Shown one piece after another: positions 27,348 through 36,545 of a DNA stretch of 64,000 nt. A program made the position numbers and the translations under genes. Below the pieces are notes generated by a model. That model did no database searches. It was not told where the DNA came from and was given only the letters and a program-made list of their open reading frames with translations. Each line of letters begins with the position of its first letter. Position 1 is the stretch's first letter. The stretch covers positions 124,001-188,000 of the forward strand of contig NZ_PYLP01000001.1 in NCBI RefSeq assembly GCF_003024675.1. Direction: 5' to 3'. The stretch comes from Faecalibacillus faecis. GTDB lineage: Bacteria; Bacillota_I; Bacilli_A; Erysipelotrichales; Coprobacillaceae.

Positions 27348-30215
27348 ATGAAAATAAATGAATCAAAACATGGCTTTGTCGTTAAAAAAAAGGTAGAAGT
27401 CAGTGAACTTAATGCAATAATGTATGAAATGGAACATATAAAAACCCATTTAAAACTTGTTTGGTTAAAACGGGATGAAGAAAATAAAACATTTGGTATT
27501 GCGTTTAAAACCTTACCAAGTGATGATAGTGGGGTTTTTCATATTTTAGAACATTCGGTCTTATGTGGTTCTAAAAAATACCCTGTTAAAGAACCTTTTG
27601 TAGAATTAATGAAAAGTTCAATGAGCACTTTTTTAAATGCCTTGACTTTTGAAGATAAAACCTTTTATCCTATTTCATCTAGAAATAATCAAGATTTTAT
27701 GAATCTAACAAAAGTTTATTTAGATGCAGTTTTCAATCCTTTGATTTTAAATAAAAAAGAAATCTTTTTACAAGAAGGATGGCATATTGAAGCTACAGAA
27801 AAACCAACTTATAAAGGGGTTGTTTTAAATGAAATGAAGGGGGCTTTTTCAAGTTCTCGTGAAATTATGATGAATGCGTTGAATCGTGCTTTATTTAAAG
27901 ACAACTGTTATCAATATGTTTCAGGGGGTGCTCCTGAAGCTATCACCGATTTAACCTATGAACAATTTATCCAAACTTATCAAAAATATTATCATCCTTC
28001 TAATGCCTTTGTCTTTTTAGATGGAGATGTCCCACTTGATGACGTTTTAAAACTTTTAAATCAAGAATATCTTTCTTCAATGGAAGCGAATTTACCAATA
28101 GAAGGGCCAATTTATCAACAACCTGTTCAAATTTCTAGACAAGTGGTAGATTATGAAATAGGGGAAGAAGAAAACGCTGAAAATAAATATCGCATGGCAT
28201 GGGGAAATGTGATTGGGAGTTATCAAGACTATGAAAAAGTTATTGCAATGCAAGTATTAAGTGATGTTTTATGTGGTGATAACCAAGCGGTTTTAAATAA
28301 AGCCCTTTTGGAAAAAGGACTAGCTGAAAATGTTTATTTAGCGATTAATGATGGTGAATTACAAAATTGGTGTCAATTAGAAGTTGATCATATAAAAGAA
28401 GAAAACTTAGATCAAGTTAAAGAAATTGTTTTTGATACACTTCGAACACTGATTAAGAAAGGTATTGATCGTCAACAACTTGATGCAACACTTGCTTATT
28501 TAGAATTAAATTTAAAAGAAAGAAACTTTGGAGGATATCCTCAAGGAATTATTTTTGGTTTCCAAGTATTAGAAAGTTGGCTTTATGGAGGAAAACCAGA
28601 AGCCCATTTAGAATATGGAAAGATCTTTGATGATTTGAAAAAGAAAGTAAATGAAGGATATTTTGAAAATCTTATCCAAGAAGTTCTTTTAGAAAATAAA
28701 CATAGTTGTGAAATTGTATTAAAACCTTCAAAAGAGTTAGGAAAGATTCGTCGTGAAAAAGAAGAAAAGAAATTAACAAATGTTTTAAATTCTATGACAG
28801 ATGTTCAAAAACAACAATTACAAATAGAACAAAAACAATTAGATGCTTTCCAACAAGCACCAGACACTTTAGAAAACTTAAATACTTTACCAAAATTAAA
28901 TCTTGAAGATATTGAAGCAAAAGTACAAAAGATTCCTTCAAAGTTGATAGATTTAGAAGGATGCAAAGTTTTAAAACATTTAACAGAAACTAATGGTATT
29001 TATTATTATGCTCTTTATTTTAATATAGATCATTTAGATTTAGATCAAATCAGTACTTTATCTTTTATTTGTTCTTTATTAGGGAATGTCTCTACAATAA
29101 AACATAGTGCTAAAGATCTTTCTACAAAGATTCGACTTCTTTGTGGAACAATGAATTATTCTATTAATACATATGAAAAAACTAATAAAGAAAATCAAGT
29201 TTACTTCAAAACTTCATTTTCTACTTTAGAAGAAAATGAAAAAGAAGCTTTACAACTTCTTGTTGAAATCTTACAAGAATCTGTTTTTGATCAAGAAAAA
29301 ATGATTCATGACATTTTAAAACAACGTATTATTTCATTAAAACAAGCGATTACTATGTCGGGACATAGTTTATCTATGAAAAGAGTTTTAGCGATGGTAA
29401 GTCCTTCGGGGGTTATTGATGAATATAGTAGTGGAATTGCTTATTATAAATGGTTAAAAGAATTAGATGATCATTTTGATTTTGTTGCTTTAAAACAAAA
29501 ATTAGAAAGTGTTTATCAAAATGTTTGTTTCTATAATCGTTTGACTTTATCTTTTACTGGAAATGATGATACAAACTTAGAAAAACAAGCTCTTTATTTA
29601 AAAGAAACATTAAAAATCTCTGATGCTTTAGAAAAAGCAATCATAAAACCTTTTTCTATTAAAAAAGAAGGAATTATTATTCCTTCAGATATTGCTTATG
29701 CCTCTAAAGGAGGTTATCTATTAGAGACTTCTAAAATAACACCACTTGCTTCAAACATTATTTCTTTAGCGTATTTATGGAATGTGGTAAGAGTACAAGG
29801 AGGTGCTTATGGTACAGGTTTAGTATCGCGTGCTTCAGGATTTACATGTTGTTATTCTTATCGTGATCCAAATGGAAAAGAATCTTTAAAGAAATATGAA
29901 AAATGTGGAACATTTTTAAAAGATTATTTAAAGGAAAATCATGATTTAACAGGATTTATTATTGGCACACTTTCAGGATTAATGCCACTTATGATGCCTT
30001 ATAATATTGGCAAATATGGTGATTTGTATTATTTTAATCAAAAAGATGAAAAAGCAAGACAAGAACAATTGGAAGCTATTTTAAATGTAGATAAGGATGA
30101 GCTATTAGAAATTGCGAAAGAAATCGATGAAACTTTAGAAAAAGGTGGAATATGTATTATTGGTGGTAAAAATCAAATAGATCAATGTGATCTTGATGAA
30201 GTTATTTCATTATAA
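27348..30215 (+). CDS. M16C zinc metallopeptidase (PreP/insulinase family)
   Basis: This 955-residue protein has the inverted zinc motif HILEH (about residues 65-69), the second-shell KEPFVELMKSSMSTFLNALT segment and the distal zinc glutamate region VVLNEMKGAFS near 163-173. The second half contains the GGAYGTG substrate-arginine-type region. The length fits the presequence protease group, which degrades peptides inside a closed chamber. No signal peptide is seen. It is followed by an esterase and an HD hydrolase in the same direction. Confidence 0.93.
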   Translation: MKINESKHGFVVKKKVEVSELNAIMYEMEHIKTHLKLVWLKRDEENKTFGIAFKTLPSDDSGVFHILEHSVLCGSKKYPVKEPFVELMKSSMSTFLNALTFEDKTFYPISSRNNQDFMNLTKVYLDAVFNPLILNKKEIFLQEGWHIEATEKPTYKGVVLNEMKGAFSSSREIMMNALNRALFKDNCYQYVSGGAPEAITDLTYEQFIQTYQKYYHPSNAFVFLDGDVPLDDVLKLLNQEYLSSMEANLPIEGPIYQQPVQISRQVVDYEIGEEENAENKYRMAWGNVIGSYQDYEKVIAMQVLSDVLCGDNQAVLNKALLEKGLAENVYLAINDGELQNWCQLEVDHIKEENLDQVKEIVFDTLRTLIKKGIDRQQLDATLAYLELNLKERNFGGYPQGIIFGFQVLESWLYGGKPEAHLEYGKIFDDLKKKVNEGYFENLIQEVLLENKHSCEIVLKPSKELGKIRREKEEKKLTNVLNSMTDVQKQQLQIEQKQLDAFQQAPDTLENLNTLPKLNLEDIEAKVQKIPSKLIDLEGCKVLKHLTETNGIYYYALYFNIDHLDLDQISTLSFICSLLGNVSTIKHSAKDLSTKIRLLCGTMNYSINTYEKTNKENQVYFKTSFSTLEENEKEALQLLVEILQESVFDQEKMIHDILKQRIISLKQAITMSGHSLSMKRVLAMVSPSGVIDEYSSGIAYYKWLKELDDHFDFVALKQKLESVYQNVCFYNRLTLSFTGNDDTNLEKQALYLKETLKISDALEKAIIKPFSIKKEGIIIPSDIAYASKGGYLLETSKITPLASNIISLAYLWNVVRVQGGAYGTGLVSRASGFTCCYSYRDPNGKESLKKYEKCGTFLKDYLKENHDLTGFIIGTLSGLMPLMMPYNIGKYGDLYYFNQKDEKARQEQLEAILNVDKDELLEIAKEIDETLEKGGICIIGGKNQIDQCDLDEVISL

Positions 30216-30229
30216 AAGAGGTGTTTTTA

Positions 30230-30973
30230 ATGTTAGAGAAATATGATGTTTATTTAAGACCATTTAACTGTCAAAGAACATTGCATATTTATTTACCTAA
30301 TGATTATTATCAAAGTGATGAAAGATATCCAGTTGTTTATATGTTTGATGGACATAATTTGTTTTTGAATAGTGATGCTACTTATGGTAAATCATGGGGC
30401 TTAGCTGATTTTTTAGATCATTATGATAAGAAATTGATTATTGTAGGGATTGAATGTAATCATGAAGGGAATGAAAGATTAAGTGAGTATTGTCCTTATA
30501 ACTTAAATAGTCGTTATTTTGGACATGTTCAAGGAAAGGGTATTCAAACATTAGATTGGCTTGTTTATGAACTAAAGCCGATGATTGATCAAAAATATAG
30601 AACATATCCTTTTAGAGAATGTACAGCCATTGCAGGAAGTTCTATGGGTGGTTTGATGGCATTTTATGGAATTATCAAATACAACCAATATATTTCTAAA
30701 GCCGCTTGTTTGTCACCAGCCTTTGGCTTATGTAAAAAACGTTTAGAAAGAGATCTTTTACAAAATTTAAATCCTGATACACGTATTTATATGTCTTTAG
30801 GAACGAAAGAATTTAAAAGAACACAACGTTATATTAAAACCATTCAAGAGTTTAATGATTATATTGTATCTAAAGGTGCAACAAGTTATATCAATATTAT
30901 TCCTGGAGGTCATCATAATGAAGCTGAGTGGGAAAAACAAAATGAGTTGTATATGAATGTGATGTGGAAATAA
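30230..30973 (+). CDS. Alpha/beta-hydrolase esterase
   Basis: A 247-residue esterase of the Esterase_D/YieL-like type with nucleophile motif GSSMGGLM (about 136-143), VVYMFDGHNLF near the N-terminus and the late histidine in GGHHNEAEWE. It is cytoplasmic. The ATG at 30230 is preceded by AAAGAGG; the GTG at 30221 overlaps that site and is rejected. Substrate unknown. Confidence 0.85.
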   Translation: MLEKYDVYLRPFNCQRTLHIYLPNDYYQSDERYPVVYMFDGHNLFLNSDATYGKSWGLADFLDHYDKKLIIVGIECNHEGNERLSEYCPYNLNSRYFGHVQGKGIQTLDWLVYELKPMIDQKYRTYPFRECTAIAGSSMGGLMAFYGIIKYNQYISKAACLSPAFGLCKKRLERDLLQNLNPDTRIYMSLGTKEFKRTQRYIKTIQEFNDYIVSKGATSYINIIPGGHHNEAEWEKQNELYMNVMWK

Positions 30974-30974
30974 A

Positions 30975-31553
30975 ATGAACATTGAATTATACGATAAAAT
31001 CAAAAATCTTTATTTAAAATATCATAAAGAAAAAACATGGAATCATGTAGAAAGTGTGGCCAAAGAAGCTAAAAAACTTGCAATTCAATATCATCTAAAT
31101 ATTGAAAAATGTACGATAGCAGCTTTGGTGCATGATATCAGTGCAATCCTTTCACCAGATGATATGTATAAATACGCTAAAGAATTAGGGTATCAAATAG
31201 ATCCAAGTGAAGAAAAATATCATTTCTTATTGCATCAAAGAATTTCTAAAGAAATTGCATATGGCTATTTTCATATTGAAGATGAAGATATTTTATCAGC
31301 AATTGAATGTCATACAACTTTGAAAAAAGAAATGAATGATTATGACAAAATTATTTTCTTAGCGGATAAGCTTGCATGGGATCAAGGAGGGATACCTCCT
31401 TATTACCAGCAATTAAAAAATGCAATCAATATTTCTTTAGATAAAGGATGTTATTGGTTTATCAATTATCAGTTTGAAACACATCAACTTCTTATGCCTC
31501 ATACTTGGTTATTAGAAGTCTATGAAAAATTAAAACAAATCAATGAAGAATAA
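30975..31553 (+). CDS. yqeK: HD-domain hydrolase, YqeK-like (diadenosine tetraphosphatase)
   Basis: A 192-residue HD-domain protein. The metal motif H..HD is visible as WNHVESVAKEAKKLA followed by ALVHDISAI, and later IECHTT and FLADKLAWD. The pattern and length fit YqeK, which cleaves Ap4A symmetrically to two ADP. It starts 1 base after the esterase stop. The usual nadD neighbour is absent here, which lowers certainty of the exact activity. Confidence 0.78.
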   Translation: MNIELYDKIKNLYLKYHKEKTWNHVESVAKEAKKLAIQYHLNIEKCTIAALVHDISAILSPDDMYKYAKELGYQIDPSEEKYHFLLHQRISKEIAYGYFHIEDEDILSAIECHTTLKKEMNDYDKIIFLADKLAWDQGGIPPYYQQLKNAINISLDKGCYWFINYQFETHQLLMPHTWLLEVYEKLKQINEE

Positions 31554-31554
31554 T

Positions 31555-31596
31555 AAAAAAGTCTCTAATAGAGTTATTTTCTATTAGAGATTTTTA
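31555..31596. terminator. Bidirectional terminator
   Basis: TCTCTAATAG and CTATTAGAGA form a 10-bp stem with A and T flanks, between yqeK and the convergent Nudix gene. Confidence 0.8.
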
Positions 31597-32015
31597 TTGG
31601 ATAAGATATCAATTAAAAATGGAACAAATTTTTCATCAGACATTTCATCTAGAGAAGAAATAAGACGGTATTCACTATGTTCTTCGGGATCTAATTGAAT
31701 TATATAATCATTTGTATTTTTTAAAGTACAAATATAAACAAGACGAGTAAACATCGTATTTTTACCTTTATCAAAATTACTATCTTCATGAATGATTTGT
31801 TTTACTTCAACATCTAAATTAACTTCTTCTTTGGCTTCTCTGATTAAAGCTTCTACAGGTGTTTCAAAGTCTTCTACGGAGCCTCCAGGAATATCCCAAT
31901 ATTCAGGATATACATTTGGTTTACCTCTTTTGATAATACTTCTTTTAATGACAAGGTATTTATCATTGATTTTCATTAAACCATGGACAATAAGTTTGTT
32001 TCGAAATTCTTTCAT
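31584..32015 (-). CDS. Nudix hydrolase
   Basis: A 143-residue Nudix protein. The Nudix box GSVEDFETPVEALIREAKEEV (residues are mostly canonical; the final G of the box is N) lies near 52-73. Such enzymes remove a diphosphate-linked moiety from nucleotides or similar compounds; the substrate is unknown. It has an AAGGAGG site and is a single leftward gene. Confidence 0.86.
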   Translation of the reverse strand: MKEFRNKLIVHGLMKINDKYLVIKRSIIKRGKPNVYPEYWDIPGGSVEDFETPVEALIREAKEEVNLDVEVKQIIHEDSNFDKGKNTMFTRLVYICTLKNTNDYIIQLDPEEHSEYRLISSLDEMSDEKFVPFLIDILSNKNL

Positions 32016-32122
32016 ATGATTTTCCTCCTTATGGGTAAGTTTTATTATAAATCTGTTTTCAATAAAAATGCAATGAGAAAAATATGATATAATAAAATCA
32101 ATAAAGATTAGAGGAAATGTGT

Positions 32123-32746
32123 ATGGATAAAAATAAAAAATGGATTGATTATATTATTGAATTGCAAAGTTTAGCACAAGCCGGACTTACTTATGGAAAA
32201 GATGTTTATGATCAAGAACGCTATGAACGTATTCGCCAACTTTCCGCTATGATGATGGCAGATATTTCAAATAAACCAGTAGAACAAGTAGAAGGGCTTT
32301 TTTGTAATGAAGTAGGGTATCAAACACCCAAAATTGATACACGTGCTGCTATTTTTAAAGAAGATAAAATCTTACTTGTACAAGAGAAAAATGGAACATG
32401 GTCATTACCTGGTGGTTGGTGTGATGTCAATGTCTCAGTTATGGAAAATACGATAAAGGAAGTAAAAGAAGAAGCAGGACTTGATGTTGTTGTTAAAAAT
32501 GTCATTGCAATTCAAGATAGAGAAAAACATAATCAACCAATCTATGCTTATAAAGTATGTAAAATATTTATGCTTTGTGAAGTAGAAGGTGGTGTTTTTA
32601 AAGAAAATAGTGAAACAATAGGTTTTGATTATTTTACAAAAGACAATCTTCCAATACTTGCTACAGAAAAGAATAATGAAGAACAAATTCAAATGTGTTT
32701 TGATGCTTATAAGGCAGGAGAAAAATGGAAAACATATTTTGATTAA
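32123..32746 (+). CDS. Nudix hydrolase with N-terminal helical domain
   Basis: A 207-residue two-domain protein. The first 60 residues match the NUDIX N-terminal domain of ADP-ribose-type hydrolases. The Nudix box reads GGWCDVNVSVMEN then KEVKEEAGLDV, with the usual GE near the start replaced by NV, while the metal-binding EVKEE core is intact. The ATG at 32123 is at better distance from AGAGGAA than the one at 32117. Confidence 0.85.
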   Translation: MDKNKKWIDYIIELQSLAQAGLTYGKDVYDQERYERIRQLSAMMMADISNKPVEQVEGLFCNEVGYQTPKIDTRAAIFKEDKILLVQEKNGTWSLPGGWCDVNVSVMENTIKEVKEEAGLDVVVKNVIAIQDREKHNQPIYAYKVCKIFMLCEVEGGVFKENSETIGFDYFTKDNLPILATEKNNEEQIQMCFDAYKAGEKWKTYFD

Positions 32747-32758
32747 GGAGGCATATTT

Positions 32759-33061
32759 ATGGGATTTTTTACGAAGAAAAAACAAACACTATCATTTCCT
32801 TTTGATGATCAACAAAATACAGCATGCATTGTATGTTGTCATATTTTAGAAGGACATCCTATTTTATATGTAAGTCATGATGAAGATGACGGTATGTGGC
32901 AATTTTTATGTGGAAGCAATCATAATATAGAAGATGCAAGTATTGTTTCTTTATTTGAAGTTTATAACATTGATTATTCTATTTGCTTATTAAAAGACAT
33001 GCCACGAGGTTATTATGCAATAAGAGAAAATGTAGAAAGTGATTGGATTGTTAAGAAATAA
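32759..33061 (+). CDS. DUF2185-like protein (100 aa)
   Basis: A small soluble protein with the pattern CIVCCHILEGHPILYVSHDEDDGMW then FLCGSNHN and LKDMPRGYYAIR (first motif truncated to its key residues). This resembles DUF2185, a fold found in standalone proteins and in some toxin-immunity (Imm33-like) proteins. It lies 12 bases after the Nudix gene with an AAGGAGG site. No toxin gene is adjacent, so immunity function is only a possibility. Confidence 0.6.
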   Translation: MGFFTKKKQTLSFPFDDQQNTACIVCCHILEGHPILYVSHDEDDGMWQFLCGSNHNIEDASIVSLFEVYNIDYSICLLKDMPRGYYAIRENVESDWIVKK

Positions 33062-33081
33062 TAATGCTGGAGGTGTTATCT

Positions 33082-33660
33082 ATGACAATAAAGTTTAGAG
33101 GTTATTTAAAAAATAATAATCAGTTAAAAAGCGTTGATGAATCACGATTGGAGAAAATGGCTATTGGATGGATTGACTATCTATTTGTTTTTTTGATTAT
33201 TTTATATCCTTTAACAAAAAGCTTAAAATTATTAATTTCTAAATATAATGGAAAAATTTTAAATGTATTTTTAATAGATATATTGGGTTTTATTATTGTA
33301 ATTTTATTAATGATTGTCCATGAATACTTTCATGCAAAAACTTTTTCTAAAAAAGAAGATATTTATATTTGGTTTCAGGGGTTTGGAATGATAACACATT
33401 GCACAGAAATAAAGAATGTAAAAGAGTATCTTTATACTTTATTGTTACCTAATTTACGTATTACATTGCCATTATCGATTTTTGTAATATTTGTAAAACT
33501 ATCAAATCCATTGATTTTAAAAATGATAGGATTAGTTTCAAGTATTATAATTTTAGGAGCAATTAATGATCTTGCTACTATAGTTTATATAATTAGAAAT
33601 AGGAAGCAGATAGAGTATTTACAATTAAGTGGTAAATACATGTATTATAAGAAGAAATAG
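33082..33660 (+). CDS. Membrane zinc metalloprotease, DUF3267-like
   Basis: A 192-residue membrane protein with helices near residues 33-52 and 63-79, the zinc motif HEYFH (about 80-84) at the end of the second helix, and further hydrophobic segments near 118-141 and 145-168. This layout resembles the DUF3267 family of putative zinc proteases. The ATG at 33082 has a GGAGG site 9 bases upstream; the ATG at 33064 does not. The substrate is unknown. Confidence 0.72.
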   Translation: MTIKFRGYLKNNNQLKSVDESRLEKMAIGWIDYLFVFLIILYPLTKSLKLLISKYNGKILNVFLIDILGFIIVILLMIVHEYFHAKTFSKKEDIYIWFQGFGMITHCTEIKNVKEYLYTLLLPNLRITLPLSIFVIFVKLSNPLILKMIGLVSSIIILGAINDLATIVYIIRNRKQIEYLQLSGKYMYYKKK

Positions 33661-33682
33661 CATATAGAGGAAAGGTAGAAAA

Positions 33683-34084
33683 ATGAAAAAAAGATATTAT
33701 TTTATTATTATTTTAGTTATTTTGATTCCTATTTTGATCGTTACGTATTTAATAAAAGATTCTAATCAAAAACCAGCTATTAAAATTAAAGATAATGAAA
33801 TCATTACATCTGTACCTAATTGTAGTGAACCAACAATTAAAATAGATAAAATACGAAATATTAAATTATTGGATAATGTTGAAATTGGAAATAAACAAGT
33901 AGGTTATAAAGAAGATAAGTGCTATGCAGGTTATTTTGATACACAATTTGGAACATGTTTTATTTATATAAATCCAAATATTCATTCATATATTTATTTT
34001 GAAACTAAAGATGACAATTGTTTGATTAATTATGAAAATGAAGAAAAAACGAAGGAATTGTATGGAATTATGAACAATAAATAA
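33683..34084 (+). CDS. Membrane-anchored protein with bacterial PH-like domain
   Basis: A 133-residue protein with one N-terminal membrane helix (about 5-23) and a beta-rich remainder. The pattern IRNIKLLDNVEIG, YKEDKCYAGYFDTQFGTCFIYI and ENEEKTKELYGIM resembles small bacterial PH-like domains found near DUF3784 proteins; here a DUF3784-like gene lies 0.7 kb downstream. Topology would put the domain outside the membrane. The role is unknown. Confidence 0.55.
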   Translation: MKKRYYFIIILVILIPILIVTYLIKDSNQKPAIKIKDNEIITSVPNCSEPTIKIDKIRNIKLLDNVEIGNKQVGYKEDKCYAGYFDTQFGTCFIYINPNIHSYIYFETKDDNCLINYENEEKTKELYGIMNNK

Positions 34085-34154
34085 AAGAAGAAATTTTTAA
34101 GTGCTTCTTTTATTTATGTGATATAATTTTGATTAGTCAAAGGAGTTGATTTAT

Positions 34155-34712
34155 ATGAAAATATTAGCTTTTACAGGAGCAGGAATATCAAAACAAAGTA
34201 ATATTCCAACATTTATGGAAAGACCAGATGTAAGGGAAAAACTATTTAGAAGTTATGCCAATACACATCATGAAGAATATAATGAAGTTATTAAACAACT
34301 TAAAGCCAATATGAATGGTGCTAAACCCAATGACGCTCATATTGCTTTGGCTGAATATCATGTACCAATTATTACTATGAATATTGATGGGCTGCATAAA
34401 CTTGCTGGAAGTGATGCTTTAGAATTACATGGTGGTTTACCAGAAGATGATGAAATGGATATTGCGTATTCTTTATATAATAAACCGGTACTTTATGGTG
34501 ATCCAGCACCAAATTATCAAAAGGCTTATGAAATGGTTTATAAATTACAACCAGGAGATATCTTTTTAGTAGTAGGATGTTCATTTCATACAGGAATATC
34601 TGTTGATTTAAGAGAAGTTGCGAAAGCTAGAGGAGCAAGAATTATCGAAATACAAGAAGATGCTGCTCATAATGTAAGAAAAGTATTAGAAGAATTATTA
34701 AATAATAATTAA
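34155..34712 (+). CDS. Short sirtuin-like NAD-dependent deacylase lacking the zinc module
   Basis: A 185-residue Sir2-fold protein with the NAD motif FTGAGISKQSNIPTFM (residues 5-20), TMNIDGLH (near 76-83, in place of TQNxDxLH), catalytic His in ELHGG and the late GCSFHTG and IIEIQ segments. The four-cysteine zinc module that normally follows ELHG is absent, and the sequence passes straight to a PVLYGD segment. It may act on a specific small target or be a divergent ADP-ribosyltransferase. The ATG at 34155 has AAAGGAG. Confidence 0.8.
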   Translation: MKILAFTGAGISKQSNIPTFMERPDVREKLFRSYANTHHEEYNEVIKQLKANMNGAKPNDAHIALAEYHVPIITMNIDGLHKLAGSDALELHGGLPEDDEMDIAYSLYNKPVLYGDPAPNYQKAYEMVYKLQPGDIFLVVGCSFHTGISVDLREVAKARGARIIEIQEDAAHNVRKVLEELLNNN

Positions 34713-34752
34713 CTTTTAATGTAGAATAAAAGGAATGGAGGAAATTATTGAT

Positions 34753-35046
34753 ATGCAAATGCCGGTATTATTATGTGCGATTTTATTAATAGTTATTTCT
34801 ATTCCTTTATATTTTGGAAAAGGTTCAAATATGATTGCTGGATATAATGATTTGAGCCAAGTTGATAAAGAAAAAATAAATAGGTTGAGATTATGCAGGG
34901 TGTTGGCAATGACACTTGATATAACTGCTATCATTTTAATGTTAGGAGCTTATTCTATTATTAGTATGAATGATACAATAATTTTAGGTGTTATCACACT
35001 AATTGTAGGAACTATTTTGAGTAATGTTGTTTCCAAAAATAAGTGA
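34753..35046 (+). CDS. DUF3784 membrane protein
   Basis: A 97-residue protein with three hydrophobic helices (about 3-18, 47-69, 72-90) and the family motif GKGSNMIAGYNDLSQVDKEK between the first two. DUF3784 proteins are common, uncharacterised Firmicute membrane proteins. The ATG at 34753 is preceded by GGAGG; the upstream ATG at 34735 overlaps that site. Confidence 0.75.
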   Translation: MQMPVLLCAILLIVISIPLYFGKGSNMIAGYNDLSQVDKEKINRLRLCRVLAMTLDITAIILMLGAYSIISMNDTIILGVITLIVGTILSNVVSKNK

Positions 35047-35097
35047 ATTAATTGCTATAAAAAATATTAGAAGAATTAATGAAAGGAAGATTAATGA

Positions 35098-35553
35098 ATG
35101 AACTCAATTTTAATTAAACCACATCATTTTATTGATATTATTAAATTATATGGATCTGGGATAGATAGATTTGTTCCTGATGAAAAAATGGGACATGATT
35201 TTTATAAGGTTGCTAATGAAATTATTGATAACCCATCTGTTGATTTAAAACTAACAATTGATGGAGATGACATTTGTAAACCTTGTAAAAAGTATCATGA
35301 ACAATGTGTTGATCCATTAACGCATATACAAGGATATACGAGTAAAGATGTTTATAATAAAACTTTAGATAAAAGAATTATAAAATTATATAACTTAAAT
35401 GATGAATATTATACGGCAAAACAATTATGCTCTATAATTCAAAATAATAAAGAATATATCTTTGAAGTCTGGGACGAAGAAGATAATGAGGTAACACAAA
35501 AAAGATATGAATTATTTTTACAAGGGGCTCATAAATTTTTAGATAACATTTAA
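35098..35553 (+). CDS. DUF1284-like iron-sulfur protein
   Basis: A 151-residue soluble protein beginning with LIKPHHFIDIIKLYGSGIDRF and containing GDDICKPCKKYHEQC (about 58-72). The CxxC...C cluster and the Arg/Lys-Pro-His-His start resemble DUF1284, thought to bind an iron-sulfur cluster. It lies among unrelated small genes, so no pathway can be assigned. Confidence 0.58.
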   Translation: MNSILIKPHHFIDIIKLYGSGIDRFVPDEKMGHDFYKVANEIIDNPSVDLKLTIDGDDICKPCKKYHEQCVDPLTHIQGYTSKDVYNKTLDKRIIKLYNLNDEYYTAKQLCSIIQNNKEYIFEVWDEEDNEVTQKRYELFLQGAHKFLDNI

Positions 35554-35581
35554 AGAATAAATATAGGAAGAGGTGATAGAC

Positions 35582-36481
35582 TTGTCAAAAAGGGAAAAAG
35601 CGTATTTTCATTTACCAGGATTATTTGAATTTTATGAATTATATAAAGTTTTTTTACCATTATTCTATCATCATCGTGAATATTTTTATGATTGGTGTGA
35701 AATAGGTTCTATTTATGGAAGTCCTGAAGATTGTTTATGGGGTGGAGGACGTCTTGGTGAAGGAAATCAAAATTCTTATGAAGTTCTTTCACTTATGAAT
35801 CAATATCATATTTCTTCGCGCCTTACTTTCAGTAATTCATTACTTCAAGAAAAACATCTTCAAGATAAAAGATGTAATGATCTTTGTACTTTATTTGAAA
35901 AAAGTGAGGTTCAAAGTGGGATAATCATTCATTCTGATTTATTGCTAGAGTATTTAAAAAAGAAATATCCACGTTTTTATTTTGTTTCTTCAACAACGAA
36001 AGTTCTTACAAAATTTGGAGAATTAGTTGACGAATTAAAGAAAGATGACTTTTTATATGTTGTTCCTGATTTTCGTTTAAATAAAGTTCAACAATTAGAA
36101 AATCTTTTACAAAAAGATAAGGATAAAGTTGAATTTTTATGTAATGAATGTTGTTTTATAGGCTGCCTTGAACGAAAAAAATGTTATGAAACGGTTAGCC
36201 GTCAAAATCTTGGAGAAGATTGTTTAGATCATGTATGCAAAGCTCCGAATTCTCAAGAGGGGTATCGTTTTTCTAAAGCTATGCAAAATTCGAGTTTTAT
36301 TAGTGTTGAAGATATTCAAAATAATTATCTACCAAAAGGCTTTTCTCAATTTAAAATAGAAGGTAGAAGTTTAGGGAGTGCTTTAGTATTAGAATTTTTA
36401 CTTTATTATATGGTAAAGCCCGAGTATCAAATACATATAAGAGAAGCTATTTATTTAGATAATATGTTAGATTTGTTTTAA
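35582..36481 (+). CDS. Cysteine-cluster protein of unknown function (about 299 aa)
   Basis: This protein shows an alternating strand-helix pattern with a RLTFSNSLLQEKHLQD segment and a cysteine cluster CNECCFIGCLERKKCYE (about residues 200-216). The pattern recalls U32-peptidase-like TIM barrels with a four-cysteine iron-sulfur site, and similar clostridial proteins exist, but I cannot name the family with certainty. A TTG at 35582 has GAGGTG at proper distance; a GTG at 35573 is the alternative. Confidence 0.6.
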   Translation: MSKREKAYFHLPGLFEFYELYKVFLPLFYHHREYFYDWCEIGSIYGSPEDCLWGGGRLGEGNQNSYEVLSLMNQYHISSRLTFSNSLLQEKHLQDKRCNDLCTLFEKSEVQSGIIIHSDLLLEYLKKKYPRFYFVSSTTKVLTKFGELVDELKKDDFLYVVPDFRLNKVQQLENLLQKDKDKVEFLCNECCFIGCLERKKCYETVSRQNLGEDCLDHVCKAPNSQEGYRFSKAMQNSSFISVEDIQNNYLPKGFSQFKIEGRSLGSALVLEFLLYYMVKPEYQIHIREAIYLDNMLDLF

Positions 36482-36545
36482 AAAATAAGAAGGATAAAAC
36501 ATGTAAAGTGTATAAATTATTAAAGAAATAAAAAGGAGAACATAT

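Noticed and set aside
32435-32785. Minus-strand frame of 116 codons opposite the Nudix gene
   Set aside because: It is rich in Phe, Cys and Lys as expected from the reverse of an AT-rich gene, with no start site or family.
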